DNA from: Halalkalibacter alkaliphilus | Lineage (GTDB): Bacteria; Bacillota; Bacilli; Bacillales; Bacillaceae_D | Assembly (NCBI RefSeq): GCF_023555415.1 | Contig: NZ_JAKRYL010000007.1 | Coordinates: 1 to 64,000, forward strand | DNA: 64,000 bases | Direction: 5' to 3' | Part shown: piece by piece, positions 34,794 through 43,373 of the stretch | Layout of the letters: each line of letters starts with the position of its first letter | How positions within the stretch are numbered: position 1 is the stretch's first letter | Translations under genes and position numbers: made by a program | The notes under the pieces: model-generated | Told to the model about the DNA's origin: nothing | The model's input: only the letters and a program-made list of their open reading frames with translations | The model's database searches: none

Positions 34794-36037
34794 GCGAACT
34801 GAAAATCAAAGCAAAAAAAGCAAGCGAATGTGCCCGTGAACTAGCAACAAAAACAACGACAGAAAAGAACGAAGCTCTTGAAGCAATTGCACAGCAACTT
34901 CTTCAAGAAGAAGAGTACCTATTAACAGAAAATGAAAAAGATATTCAAATCGCAAGAAACAATGGAACAAATGAAGGTATCATTGATCGGTTAACATTAA
35001 CTTCTACAAGGTTAAAAGATATGGCTGAAGGAATCAGACAGGTTATTTCACTAACAGATCCAGTAGGAGAAAGACTAGCAAGTATCGAGCGTCCAAATGG
35101 ATTACAAATTCAGAAAGTACGTGTTCCTCTTGGAGTTATTGGGATGATTTATGAAGCTAGACCGAATGTGACAATTGACGCGTCAAGCCTTTGTCTAAAA
35201 GCTGGCAATGCTGTCTTACTTCGCGGAAGTTCTTCTGCCATTCATTCCAATACAGCACTTGTAAACGTGGTTCAACGCGCGTTAGAAAAAACAACAATTC
35301 CAGTAGAAGCAATTCAACTAATTGAAGATACTAGCCGGGCAACCGCAACAGAAATGTTCACACTAAATGAGTATTTAGATGTCTTGATTCCTCGCGGAGG
35401 TGCGTCACTTATTCAATCAGTAGTAAAAAATGCGTCAGTACCAGTTTTAGAGACAGGTGTTGGCAATTGCCATTTATACATTGATCACAATGCAGACACC
35501 AACATGGCTATCTCCGTAGCTGTGAATGCAAAAACGCAACGTCCTTCTGTTTGTAATGCAGTTGAAACGATTCTTATAAATTCAAACTGGGCAACTGATC
35601 ATTTCGACTCATTATTGCAAGCTCTCTCGGATAAAAATGTAGCTTTTGTCGGAGATGAAAAAACTAGGTCCTTTGACTCTAGAATAGAGGCAGCTCAAGA
35701 AGTTGATTGGGCCGATGAATTTCTTGATTTAAAAGTAGCATTAAAGGTCGTTGATTCATTGGACGAAGCAATTGAGCATATTCATCAATATGGTACAAAA
35801 CACTCCGAGGCGATTATTAGTGAAGATGCAGAAAACGTGGAAAACTTTTTGAACAAAGTAGATGCTGCTGCAGTATATCATAATGCTTCCACACGTTTTA
35901 CTGATGGTTTTGAGTTTGGGTTCGGCGCTGAAATTGGTATAAGTACACAAAAGCTTCATGCTCGAGGACCAATGGGATTAGAAGCATTAACATCAACGAA
36001 ATATATCGTCCATGGAACGGGACAAGTGAAAGGTTAG
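34790..36037 (+). CDS. proA: Glutamate-5-semialdehyde dehydrogenase
   Basis: Reduces glutamyl-5-phosphate with NADPH to glutamate semialdehyde. 415 residues, ALDH-like fold, with the [16 protein letters not shown] motif near residue 105, the catalytic Cys in [11 protein letters not shown] near 255, and a conserved end [20 protein letters not shown]. The ATG overlaps the proB stop (ATGA), giving translational coupling; AAAGGAG lies upstream. ProB and ProA usually act as a complex. Confidence 0.95.
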   Translation: MSELKIKAKKASECARELATKTTTEKNEALEAIAQQLLQEEEYLLTENEKDIQIARNNGTNEGIIDRLTLTSTRLKDMAEGIRQVISLTDPVGERLASIERPNGLQIQKVRVPLGVIGMIYEARPNVTIDASSLCLKAGNAVLLRGSSSAIHSNTALVNVVQRALEKTTIPVEAIQLIEDTSRATATEMFTLNEYLDVLIPRGGASLIQSVVKNASVPVLETGVGNCHLYIDHNADTNMAISVAVNAKTQRPSVCNAVETILINSNWATDHFDSLLQALSDKNVAFVGDEKTRSFDSRIEAAQEVDWADEFLDLKVALKVVDSLDEAIEHIHQYGTKHSEAIISEDAENVENFLNKVDAAAVYHNASTRFTDGFEFGFGAEIGISTQKLHARGPMGLEALTSTKYIVHGTGQVKG

Positions 36038-36047
36038 GTGCGAATCG

Positions 36048-36881
36048 TTGTTACAAAACAAAACCATAACATTTTTAGGTGCAGGATCAATGGCCGAAGC
36101 GATCATTGGTGGATTAGTAAGACAAGAAGTTGTTGAACCAAGGCAGATCATCGCAACAAACTTAAGTTCTCAAGAAAAATTACATTATCTTGAGAACACG
36201 TATGGAATACGAACGAATAGTAATCGTATTGAAGCCGTACGTCAAGGTGATATTGTCATTTTAGCCATGAAACCAAAGCATGTGAAAGAGGCGATTGATG
36301 ACATTAAGCATGCGACAAATGCAAACCAACTTTTCGTCTCGGTTTTAGCTGGAATTCCTACCTTCTATATTGAAGATTTATTAGGATCTAAGGCTGGTGT
36401 CATCAGAACGATGCCCAATACCTCAGCAAAGGTTGGCGAATCTGCAACAGCGATTACAAAAGGAATGCATGCAACGGATAAACAGCTAAAAGAAGTGGAA
36501 CAGCTTTTTTCAGCTGTAGGAACGGTTACCATTGTAAAGGAAGATAAATTAGATGCTGTTACTGGGCTCGCAGGCAGCGGGCCAGCGTATTTTTATTATT
36601 TGGTTGAAGCAATGGAACAGGCTGCACATGAAGCAGGTCTTACTCCTGAAGAGGCATCTGCACTTATTACTCAAACTGTTGTTGGTGTAGGAAAAAGGCT
36701 CCAAACAACTAGCAAATCTTCTAAAGAGTTATATGAAGAAGTAATGAGCCCAAATGGTACAACAGAGGCAGGAATTAATGTCCTTAGAGAACGAAAGAGC
36801 CAAGAGGCTATGTGCAGTGCTGTAAAACGTGCAATGTCAAGATCTAAAGAACTAGGTGAAGTGTTCACAAAAACACAATAA
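36048..36881 (+). CDS. proC: Pyrroline-5-carboxylate reductase
   Basis: Last step of proline synthesis, reducing pyrroline-5-carboxylate with NAD(P)H. 277 residues; Rossmann loop FLGAGSMAEAI near residues 9-19, RTMPNTSAKVGES near 120, and the signature PNGTTEAGINVLRE near 232-245. The start is TTG at 36048 with AGGTG about 8 bases upstream, 10 bases after proA. Third gene of a complete proBAC operon, which ends with a terminator. Confidence 0.93.
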   Translation: MLQNKTITFLGAGSMAEAIIGGLVRQEVVEPRQIIATNLSSQEKLHYLENTYGIRTNSNRIEAVRQGDIVILAMKPKHVKEAIDDIKHATNANQLFVSVLAGIPTFYIEDLLGSKAGVIRTMPNTSAKVGESATAITKGMHATDKQLKEVEQLFSAVGTVTIVKEDKLDAVTGLAGSGPAYFYYLVEAMEQAAHEAGLTPEEASALITQTVVGVGKRLQTTSKSSKELYEEVMSPNGTTEAGINVLRERKSQEAMCSAVKRAMSRSKELGEVFTKTQ

Positions 36882-36890
36882 CACTTTTTT

Positions 36891-36923
36891 AGGTAGACAC
36901 AGCTTATGTGTTTACCTTTTTTT
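36891..36923 (+). terminator. Terminator of the proBAC operon
   Basis: The stem AGGTAGACACA / TGTGTTTACCT with a 5-base loop and T7, starting 9 bases after the proC stop. Confidence 0.9.
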
Positions 36924-37099
36924 ATTAACGCAACACTAGTTATTGAACTTGATTTGTTTGTACATACTGAATCAACAATATACGTTCTAGTGAAACAAAC
37001 GATAATTATTCGATAATAGAAATAAGCAAACACTTTTTCACAAACACAAAATCTAGTAAAATAAATACTAGATTTGTTTTCTTAAGGAGATGCGCCAAC

Positions 37100-37921
37100 A
37101 TGGAAACTAGAAATAGCGAACTATCTACATCACCATTTGTACGGACCGTCCAGAAGATTGTATTTCATCGTGCATTTACTGCAACAATTATAACTCTTAT
37201 TCTTATTAACGCCATTATTGTCGGGCTTGAGACATACCCTGATTTATATAGAGCTTATTACGAGTGGTTTTATTTAATTGACTATATTTTGCTATGGATT
37301 TTTACAATTGAAATTGCCATGCGGTTTATTGCAACGCGTCCGACAAAAGATTTCTTTAAAAGCAGCTGGAATTGGTTTGACTTTTTGATTGTAGCTGCTG
37401 GTCATATATTTGTCGGAGCCCACTTCGTGACTGTGCTCAGGATTTTACGTGTGCTTCGTGTTTTACGTGCGATATCCGTTATTCCTTCATTGCGTCGACT
37501 TGTAGACGCCTTATTAATGACAATTCCTGCCCTTGGTAACATAATGATTTTAATGAGTATCATTTTCTATATTTTTGCTGTAATAGGAACGATGTTGTTT
37601 GCTGGAGTTGCCCCTGAATATTTCGGAAACTTACAGCTGTCTCTCTTAACGTTATTTCAAGTTGTCACACTAGAATCATGGGCAAGTGGTGTTATGAGGC
37701 CCATATTCGCTGAAGTTACTTGGTCTTGGATCTATTTCGTTATCTTTATCTTAGTGGGTACATTCATTGTATTTAACCTCTTTATTGGGGTCATCGTTAA
37801 TAATGTAGAAAAAGCGAATGAAGAAGAAGAAGAGGAAAACAAAAATTCAGAGTTAAAAGAACTACGACAAGAGGTAGCAGAAATGAAAGCAATGATCCAA
37901 ACATTAACAGAACGGAAATAA
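37100..37921 (+). CDS. Voltage-gated sodium channel, NaChBac type
   Basis: A 273-residue single-domain ion channel. S1-S4 form the voltage sensor (about 20-135), with the S4 arginines in RILRVLRVLRAISVIPSLRR (about 113-132). The pore (about 170-230) carries the selectivity filter TLESWAS near residue 193, identical to that of NaChBac, which selects sodium. S6 ends in a C-terminal acidic, helical tail (EEEEENK, then a coiled coil RQEVAEMKAMIQTL) that makes the tetramer. In alkaliphilic Bacillus the orthologue returns sodium for flagellar rotation and chemotaxis at high pH. AAGGAGATG precedes the ATG; a small inverted repeat at 37049-37073 lies in the leader. Monocistronic. Confidence 0.93.
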   Translation: METRNSELSTSPFVRTVQKIVFHRAFTATIITLILINAIIVGLETYPDLYRAYYEWFYLIDYILLWIFTIEIAMRFIATRPTKDFFKSSWNWFDFLIVAAGHIFVGAHFVTVLRILRVLRVLRAISVIPSLRRLVDALLMTIPALGNIMILMSIIFYIFAVIGTMLFAGVAPEYFGNLQLSLLTLFQVVTLESWASGVMRPIFAEVTWSWIYFVIFILVGTFIVFNLFIGVIVNNVEKANEEEEEENKNSELKELRQEVAEMKAMIQTLTERK

Positions 37922-38003
37922 AAAAGGTTCTGTTAAGGAGCAGAAAACTAAAAAACATCCCAAGTAGCGCTATCCGTGCATTAATTAGCAGCCATATTAA
38001 CGG

Positions 38004-38034
38004 AAAAAAGTATTGGTTTAGCCAATACTTTTTT
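38004..38034. terminator. Hairpin downstream of the sodium channel gene
   Basis: The stem AAAAGTATTGG / CCAATACTTTT with a 5-base loop and T6 on the plus strand; A-rich on its left flank, so bidirectional. About 85 bases after the channel stop. Confidence 0.8.
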
Positions 38035-38114
38035 CTAATCTTTATTAAACCCAGACAATCCGTTAGTTAAGGAAGTGGCTAGTAGCTATCCAAAATATAA
38101 ATAATTCATATTGT

Positions 38115-38336
38115 TTTATGAAGAACTTTTCCTCTGTATTTCTGTTCTATTTTGTCCTTCATCAGCTTTATGAAGGACTTTTCCCTGCATTTCTGTTCTA
38201 TTTTGTCCTTCATCGGCTTTATGAAGGATTTTCCCCCTGCATTTCTGTTCTATTTTGTCCTTCATCGGCTTTATGAAGAACTTTTTCCTATCTTCTCTAC
38301 TTTGTTCTGACCTTCATCAGTTTTTATGAAGGACAA
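38115..38336. repeat. Tandem array of four 51-52-base units
   Basis: Four tandem units starting at 38115, 38167, 38218 and 38270, plus a partial fifth start near 38322. Typical unit: TTTATGAAGGACTTTTCCC, then TGCATTTCTGTTCTATTTTG, then TCCTTCATCGGC. Units 2 and 3 are nearly identical; 1 and 4 are more diverged. Within a unit ATGAAGGAC and GTCCTTCAT form a 9-bp inverted repeat around a loop of about 30 bases. No ORF crosses it. Confidence 0.9.
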
Positions 38337-38512
38337 TAGTTTATTCAACTTCTTTTGCCCTTTTAGCTGAACAAAAAAAAAAGCGATTCTCTTGTAAATT
38401 ACAGTATAACAACTGTTCCGCAATTAGCAGACCGTTTAACAACTTAAACAATAGACCACGGTGCTATTTTTATATGTTAACCACCATAAATATCCTCATA
38501 AATAAATAAATA

Positions 38513-38557
38513 AATAATAGTAGACCTATTCATTATGTGAATTGGTCTACTATTATT
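38513..38557 (-). terminator. Terminator after the aspartokinase gene
   Basis: On the minus strand AATAATAGTAGACC pairs with GGTCTACTATTATT across a 17-base loop, followed by T/A-rich sequence, about 60 bases past the stop. Confidence 0.8.
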
Positions 38558-38617
38558 ATTGGTTATTTAGTTTTTCTACCTCTAAACCGAACCCGTTAGG
38601 ATCCCACTCATTCTTTT

Positions 38618-39988
38618 TTATTGGACCGTTTCGTCTGCACCACCAAAGAACTCATGGTACAATTCAACAACTGTACGGTCTGCGTCTGAAGCATGGATCC
38701 CTAAAATTAAACTTACTTCAGAAGACCCTTGGTTAATCATTTCAATATTCACATTCGCTCTAGTTAAAGCTGCTGTTGCACGCGAAGATATTCCGATTGT
38801 ATTATGCATTCCTTCTCCCACAATCATGACCATAGCAAAATCACGTTCAACATACACATCATCTACTTGCAGTTCCTCTTGAATTCTTGAAACGACACGC
38901 TCCTCAATTTCTGCTGTTAACTGCTCTTGTCGGAGTATAACAGAAGTATCATCAATTCCAGATGGCATATGCTCATAAGACAATCCTTCGTCCTCTAGTA
39001 TTTGTAACAACTTGCGACCAAAACCAACTTCTCTGTTCATCAAATACTTACGAACATAGATTGTTGCAAATCCTTCATCTGCCGCTATTCCTATAACTGG
39101 ATTCATGAAGTATTCTCTCTCAGCGATAATCATCGTTCCTGAAGAAGACGGGTTATTTGTATTTTTTACGCAAACAGGAATTCCATTTCTGAATGCCGGA
39201 AATAAAGCTTCATCATGAAACACGGAGAAACCTGCATAAGACAACTCACGCATTTCTCGGTAAGTCATTTTTTTAATTTTAACAGGATTATCAATAATAT
39301 TAGGGTTGGCAGCAAAAACTGAATCAACATCTGTAAAATTTTCATATAAATCAGCTTTTACGCCTGCTGCTAAAATGGAACCGGTAATATCAGACCCCCC
39401 TCGTGAAAAAGTTACGAGCGATCCTTCTTTTGAATAACCAAAAAATCCTGGAAACACAATAATCTCATTACGATCACGTAGAGCTTTAAGATGCTCATAT
39501 GCTTCTGGTAAGACTTGTGCATTTCCTGGTTCATCACTAACAAATAGACCAGCATCTTGTGGATTTAAATATGTAGCATTTAATCCAACGCTTTGGAAGT
39601 AAGCAGCAATTAACTTAGCATTGTTATCTTCACCACTTGCCTTTAATAAGTCCATGCATGCACCAGGACGATTACGATCAAACTGAAGTCTCTCACGCAA
39701 ATCTGCCTCAATTGTCGCAACGATTTCCTTTCCAAGGCCTAACCCTTCTGCAATATCTTCATAACGATTTAAGACAGCTTGTAATTCGTTTTCCGTATCC
39801 TCATTTTTTAAGTAGGTTTCACCAAGGTGGATAAGAAGATCTGTCACCTTTGTATCATCACTGCTTCTTTTTCCCGGTGCGGAAACGACGATTATTTTTC
39901 TTTCTTTGTCTTCTGCTACAATGGAAGCTACCTTTTTAATTTGCTCCGCACTTGCGACTGATGTTCCCCCAAATTTCGCTACCTTCAT
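38618..39988 (-). CDS. Aspartate kinase, single-gene (YclM/ThrD-like)
   Basis: A 456-residue aspartokinase, the first enzyme of the lysine, threonine and methionine pathway. Kinase domain with KFGGTSVA (residues 4-11) and FSRGGSDITGS near 194-204; two ACT domains (about 310-380 and 390-450) for amino-acid feedback. The length resembles B. subtilis aspartokinase III (YclM) rather than the LysC type with an internal start. It stands alone behind its own sigma-A promoter, with no lysine riboswitch seen. Which amino acid inhibits it cannot be judged. Confidence 0.9.
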   Translation of the reverse strand: MKVAKFGGTSVASAEQIKKVASIVAEDKERKIIVVSAPGKRSSDDTKVTDLLIHLGETYLKNEDTENELQAVLNRYEDIAEGLGLGKEIVATIEADLRERLQFDRNRPGACMDLLKASGEDNNAKLIAAYFQSVGLNATYLNPQDAGLFVSDEPGNAQVLPEAYEHLKALRDRNEIIVFPGFFGYSKEGSLVTFSRGGSDITGSILAAGVKADLYENFTDVDSVFAANPNIIDNPVKIKKMTYREMRELSYAGFSVFHDEALFPAFRNGIPVCVKNTNNPSSSGTMIIAEREYFMNPVIGIAADEGFATIYVRKYLMNREVGFGRKLLQILEDEGLSYEHMPSGIDDTSVILRQEQLTAEIEERVVSRIQEELQVDDVYVERDFAMVMIVGEGMHNTIGISSRATAALTRANVNIEMINQGSSEVSLILGIHASDADRTVVELYHEFFGGADETVQ

Positions 39989-40052
39989 CTTATGTCTCCA
40001 GCTCCCTTATTCTTCATTTCTCTCTTCATTTATAAGTTTTTTGAACATTCCC

Positions 40053-40081
40053 AATATAGCATAATCAAACAGGTTCTGCAA
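40053..40081 (-). promoter_or_regulatory. Promoter of the aspartokinase gene
   Basis: TTGCAG (40076-40081), 17 bases, TATATT (40053-40058) on the minus strand, about 65 bases before the ATG. The short leader leaves no room for a lysine riboswitch. Confidence 0.65.
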
Positions 40082-40116
40082 AACGATTCTTACACGTTTT
40101 CAGCTTACATACTCGC

Positions 40117-40223
40117 CTGAATCTTCTTCAGTTATTCTCACCACATTGTTCCACACAATCCTCCCTGATTCTTGGCAATGGCTCCCATTCCCTTAAGATA
40201 AGGCTCACATACGGCCTTTTTTT
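40117..40223 (+). ncRNA. Candidate structured RNA ending in a terminator
   Basis: Three compact hairpins on the plus strand: CTGAA-TCTTC-TTCAG (40117-40131), ATTGT-TCCAC-ACAAT (40145-40159) and AATGG-CTC-CCATT (40177-40189). They are followed by AAGGC-N9-GCCTT running into seven T (40200-40223), a plausible rho-independent terminator. No plus-strand gene precedes it for 2 kb, so the terminator must end something short, perhaps a small RNA. I found no convincing plus-strand promoter and recognise no RNA family. Confidence 0.35.
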
Positions 40224-40420
40224 GGGAATATGCGGTGCCATTGTGCTTCTTTAAGTATGCTTTCGGACTTCTTCGATAAAACGAGCATAAAAAAAGAGCA
40301 GGGGAATATCTCACCTACTCTACTCTATAATGATTCATCATCAATTATTGCAACCAGCGATAGGCAAGAGACAAACAATGCCTAATCCCCGTTTAGCCAT
40401 GTTGCACCTACTTTCTCACA

Positions 40421-40705
40421 TCATTGAAAAATCCCTATTAAGAATGGTTTGGTTTCTTGCAGCTGATCTTGTGTACAAGAAGATTCACTTACATAATCAA
40501 GCTCTAATGCATACTTTAACGTGGTCTCTTCTAAGTTATTCGTTAAATCAGCTTGATCAAAGCATGCCGGTGCACTATACACTTTATGTGTATGATCTAA
40601 TATTACTCGAGTATCACCTGATACCGTTACTGTAATTGGAATGACTAGTCCAATTACAAGTAAAAAAGCTGCCAAAATCATCCAAAATATGGTTCCCTTT
40701 TTCAT
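40421..40705 (-). CDS. Secreted or membrane-anchored protein of unknown function
   Basis: A 94-residue protein with an N-terminal signal anchor (residues 3-27, KKGTIFWMILAAFLLVIGLV) and an extracytoplasmic part holding two cysteines (SAPACFDQ and ESSCTQD), possibly a disulfide. I choose the ATG at 40705, with AGAAGGT 5 bases upstream, over one six codons earlier. No family recognised. It is transcribed alone, divergent from folE2. Confidence 0.6.
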   Translation of the reverse strand: MKKGTIFWMILAAFLLVIGLVIPITVTVSGDTRVILDHTHKVYSAPACFDQADLTNNLEETTLKYALELDYVSESSCTQDQLQETKPFLIGIFQ

Positions 40706-40845
40706 TTTATACCTTCTTTCCACTCTTTTCCTTCTAATCTCTTTGTAGAAAACAGTCGATATTCTTGTTTCCTTTTCCCTTTGTAGTGTAATATGGAGGA
40801 AGCATAACTCGCAACTGTTTTACCTTTCGTATTCCATCAACATGC

Positions 40846-40940
40846 CATCGTTATGCTAACTTTTCGTTAGAGGTGTTCGTTAGCAGCATCGATGCTTGAT
40901 GAACAACTAGACAACAATGAATCTATTCATATTTGTTGTC
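40846..40940 (+). promoter_or_regulatory. Structured region upstream of folE2
   Basis: Two strong inverted repeats. First, CATCG..(A)TGCTAAC (40846-40860) pairs with GTTAGCA..CGATG (40879-40894). Second, GACAACAATGAAT (40910-40922) pairs with ATTCA..TTGTTGTC (40925-40940), leaving a 3-base bulge. No T run follows either. They could be operators or a leader structure that controls folE2; neither matches a Zur box or a known folate riboswitch. Confidence 0.4.
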
Positions 40941-40984
40941 AAACGCCACATAAATAGAATTAATTTTCAGGAGTGATAGATCAG

Positions 40985-41869
40985 ATGAAACGTTCTTTAC
41001 CACCTAAGGCTGAGCGTCATCGTCATTTTGGTACAGTTGATCCCATTGTAGGAACAAAGCCAACAGACAAAGAAAAGATGCCAGACCTTCAAAATAAACC
41101 AGATGATTTTTATTTTCCTATTCAACAAGTGGGAATTTCTGACGTGAAGTACCCTGTCATGATTGAATCAGAACTAGCACCAACAACTCAAACAACAACA
41201 GCAACATTTGCCTTAACAACAAGCTTAGAACAAGATTTTAAAGGAATAAATATGAGTCGCCTTACAGAGCAGCTTCATCTATTCTTCCAATCTCACTTGT
41301 TAACAGATCAAACCTTACGTGAATTTACGGCGATTCTTGCTCGTGAAATGAAACAAAGAGCTGCGAATGTTCGTGTAACATTTCCATGGTTTTTCACAAA
41401 GACAAGCCCAGCTATGCAAAAAGAAGGAATGGCCCACGCTGATATCACATATGATGTCTCGTTTGATGAGGACAAAGGGTATACATCCGTTATTACACTA
41501 ACCGGGGCAGTAACAACTCTATGTCCATGCTCTAAAGAAATTAGTGAGTACAGTGCCCACAACCAGCGAAGTTTCGTAACAATGACTGTAACGGTCGATG
41601 ATTCGTACGAAGCAGATTGGAAGGCTGTCCTGTTAGAAGCTGCAGAAAGTAATGCTAGCTCCATTCTATTCCCTGTATTAAAGCGCCCAGATGAGAAGGC
41701 TGTTACCGAGCGTGCATATGAGAACCCTCGCTTTGTAGAAGATCTCGTTCGACTAGTTGCAGCTGATTTATATGAACATGAAGCGATTCGTTCATTCGAA
41801 GTTCAATGTCGCAATGAAGAATCTATCCATCAGCACGACGCAATTGCAAAACTATCTTATACAAAGTAA
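40985..41869 (+). CDS. folE2: GTP cyclohydrolase FolE2
   Basis: Makes dihydroneopterin triphosphate from GTP, the first step of folate synthesis. The 294-residue protein is the type IB enzyme: N-terminal VGISDVKYPV, a central NVRVTFPWFFTKTSPA segment, and the metal Cys in TLCPCSKEISEYSAHNQRS near residue 180. Type IB enzymes can work with metals other than zinc and in B. subtilis are induced by zinc shortage through Zur. I choose the ATG at 40985 because AGGAGTGA lies just upstream; an earlier GTG falls within that ribosome site. Confidence 0.93.
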   Translation: MKRSLPPKAERHRHFGTVDPIVGTKPTDKEKMPDLQNKPDDFYFPIQQVGISDVKYPVMIESELAPTTQTTTATFALTTSLEQDFKGINMSRLTEQLHLFFQSHLLTDQTLREFTAILAREMKQRAANVRVTFPWFFTKTSPAMQKEGMAHADITYDVSFDEDKGYTSVITLTGAVTTLCPCSKEISEYSAHNQRSFVTMTVTVDDSYEADWKAVLLEAAESNASSILFPVLKRPDEKAVTERAYENPRFVEDLVRLVAADLYEHEAIRSFEVQCRNEESIHQHDAIAKLSYTK

Positions 41870-41872
41870 GAC

Positions 41873-41917
41873 AAAAGGGAGAACCATTGATTGATTAAAA
41901 ATGGCTCTCCCTTTTTC
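41873..41917. terminator. Bidirectional terminator between folE2 and sirC
   Basis: The stem AAGGGAGA.CCATT / AATGG.TCTCCCTT with T-rich sequence on either strand. It overlaps the last codons of the siroheme gene on the minus strand. Confidence 0.85.
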
Positions 41918-42536
41918 TATTAATTTCTTGTTTAATCAATTGATGCAGGAGCTCTTCTCGATTTGGCTCCTGCAAAAAATGCAAAGACGCACATTGCTGT
42001 AAAATTTGTTTACGAACTTGTTGCTTTAAACCACTAGTAAGTACTTGTTTTCTTGCATATTCTAAAAAAAGCAAATCTTCTTCAATGGAATCAGGGATGT
42101 TTTTCTTTATTTGCGCCATCAGTCTCTTTCCATACGTTGGACTTGCTCCACCTGTTGATAAAGAAAAGGAAAATGGGCCTCTTTGAAACGTCATAGGAAA
42201 ATGAAAATCACTGAGGCTAGAATTATCAGCAAAATAAACAAGTTGATACGTCTTTCTATGTTGATAGAGAGCTAGATGAAGCGCTGAATCATTCGTCATT
42301 AAAAACAGAAAGTCTTCATCAAAAGAAAATGTTGGATCGACCATTCCTTTTTCCCATTTAAAATGTGGTTTATTTAAATAGCTTTCTAGAGTTGGGTGAA
42401 GTGATGGAGCATAAACAATCACTTGACTGACGCCCGCCTCAAGTAATTTAGGAATTTGGCGTGCTGCCACAGTACCAGCTCCAATAACGGCAGCCCTTTT
42501 TCCATCTAGCTTCAGTATAACTGGAAGATGACTCAC
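41895..42536 (-). CDS. sirC: Precorrin-2 dehydrogenase (SirC/YlnF-like)
   Basis: A 213-residue enzyme oxidising precorrin-2 to sirohydrochlorin with NAD in siroheme synthesis. Rossmann loop VIGAGTVAARQIPKLLEAG (about 17-35), then a FPMTFQRGPFSFSLSTGGASPTYG region (about 110-133, described in part) typical of the CysG N-terminal and Met8 family, with a helical C-terminus. Its start overlaps the sirB stop by 4 bases, so it is the third gene of the siroheme operon. Confidence 0.88.
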   Translation of the reverse strand: MSHLPVILKLDGKRAAVIGAGTVAARQIPKLLEAGVSQVIVYAPSLHPTLESYLNKPHFKWEKGMVDPTFSFDEDFLFLMTNDSALHLALYQHRKTYQLVYFADNSSLSDFHFPMTFQRGPFSFSLSTGGASPTYGKRLMAQIKKNIPDSIEEDLLFLEYARKQVLTSGLKQQVRKQILQQCASLHFLQEPNREELLHQLIKQEINRKRESHF

Positions 42537-43369
42537 GCTTTTACACCTGGTACCTGATTAGAACGTCCACGCAAGTAACAAGTGTCACAATTTACTTTCA
42601 CTTCTTCGTCTAATACCTCTTGTACCCGTTGTCCTAAAACTGAGATCAATTGATCGTCAAAACCTAAATAGTCACATAAAACAAATTCTTTATTCGTTTG
42701 TTTTGACCATTCATCTAATTGCTTTTGCAAACCTTTCATTAACACACCTGTAAATAATAAATAAGGAACAACATACACTGTGTTATTTGGCAAACGGTTC
42801 ATTCTAGCTAATCCTTCATCAACATTAGGTCTTGTAGCCGCTAAAAAGCAAACATCTACTTCATCTACAGGAGTATATTCCCAAAGGAGTCGAGCAATTT
42901 TCATTAAGTCGCTCGTCTGATCAGGATCACTACTTCCTCTTCCTACTAAAAGAATTGAGATCGGCTTACGCTCATCATAATTTGGCCTTTCATTCTTAAA
43001 GTGAAATCCAACAGCTCGTAATCGATCTTGAATGATATTAATCACGGTTGATTCAATACCAATTGGTCGCCCATAAGAGAAAGCTATATGAGGATATTTT
43101 TCCTTCATTTTATCAATTTCTTCAGGAATATCTACTTTCGCATGCATTGCTGTTAATAAGAGGAGGGGGACAACTGCAATCTTCGTGGCGCCTTGCTCCA
43201 CACATGCTTGTACTCCCTCTTCAATGGTCGGCTCGGCTAGCTCTAGAAAACAGCATTCTTGAATCTTCACTTCTGAATGTTCTTGTTTTGCTTTGTTTAC
43301 AAAAGAAAGAAGCTCCTCATTGCCGGCCTGAACACGACTTCCATGACCTACATATAAGATTGCTTGCAC
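42533..43369 (-). CDS. sirB: Sirohydrochlorin ferrochelatase (SirB/CbiX type)
   Basis: A 278-residue two-domain chelatase that inserts iron into sirohydrochlorin. The N-terminal CbiX domain has the metal His in VGHGSR (about residue 9) and TAMHAKVDIPEEI near 73-85; the second half repeats the fold with VGRGSSDPD, where the matching His is replaced, so only one half is likely catalytic. The C-terminus has a CDTCYLRG motif. The start is GTG, 4 bases after the upstream stop, with AGGTGAG. Confidence 0.88.
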   Translation of the reverse strand: MQAILYVGHGSRVQAGNEELLSFVNKAKQEHSEVKIQECCFLELAEPTIEEGVQACVEQGATKIAVVPLLLLTAMHAKVDIPEEIDKMKEKYPHIAFSYGRPIGIESTVINIIQDRLRAVGFHFKNERPNYDERKPISILLVGRGSSDPDQTSDLMKIARLLWEYTPVDEVDVCFLAATRPNVDEGLARMNRLPNNTVYVVPYLLFTGVLMKGLQKQLDEWSKQTNKEFVLCDYLGFDDQLISVLGQRVQEVLDEEVKVNCDTCYLRGRSNQVPGVKA

Positions 43370-43373
43370 AAAC

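Noticed and set aside
38115-38336. Tandem array considered as a CRISPR
   Set aside because: The units are directly adjacent and near-identical along their whole length, with no unique spacers and no cas genes nearby.
40110-40230. Remnant of a group II intron or short peptide gene on the minus strand
   Set aside because: The GCCGTATGTGAGCC stretch recalled an intron domain, but no domain V fold or maturase is present, and the short frames there have no support.
39989-40330. Lysine riboswitch before the aspartokinase gene
   Set aside because: The promoter at 40053-40081 lies only about 65 bases before the start, and no L-box core sequences are visible upstream.
40330-40635. 101-residue plus-strand ORF opposite the small membrane protein gene
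   Set aside because: The opposite frame has a signal anchor and a good ribosome site; this one has neither.
40780-40984. Zur box or tetrahydrofolate riboswitch before folE2
   Set aside because: No TCGTAATnATTACGA-like sequence and no folate-switch core were found; only unexplained inverted repeats.
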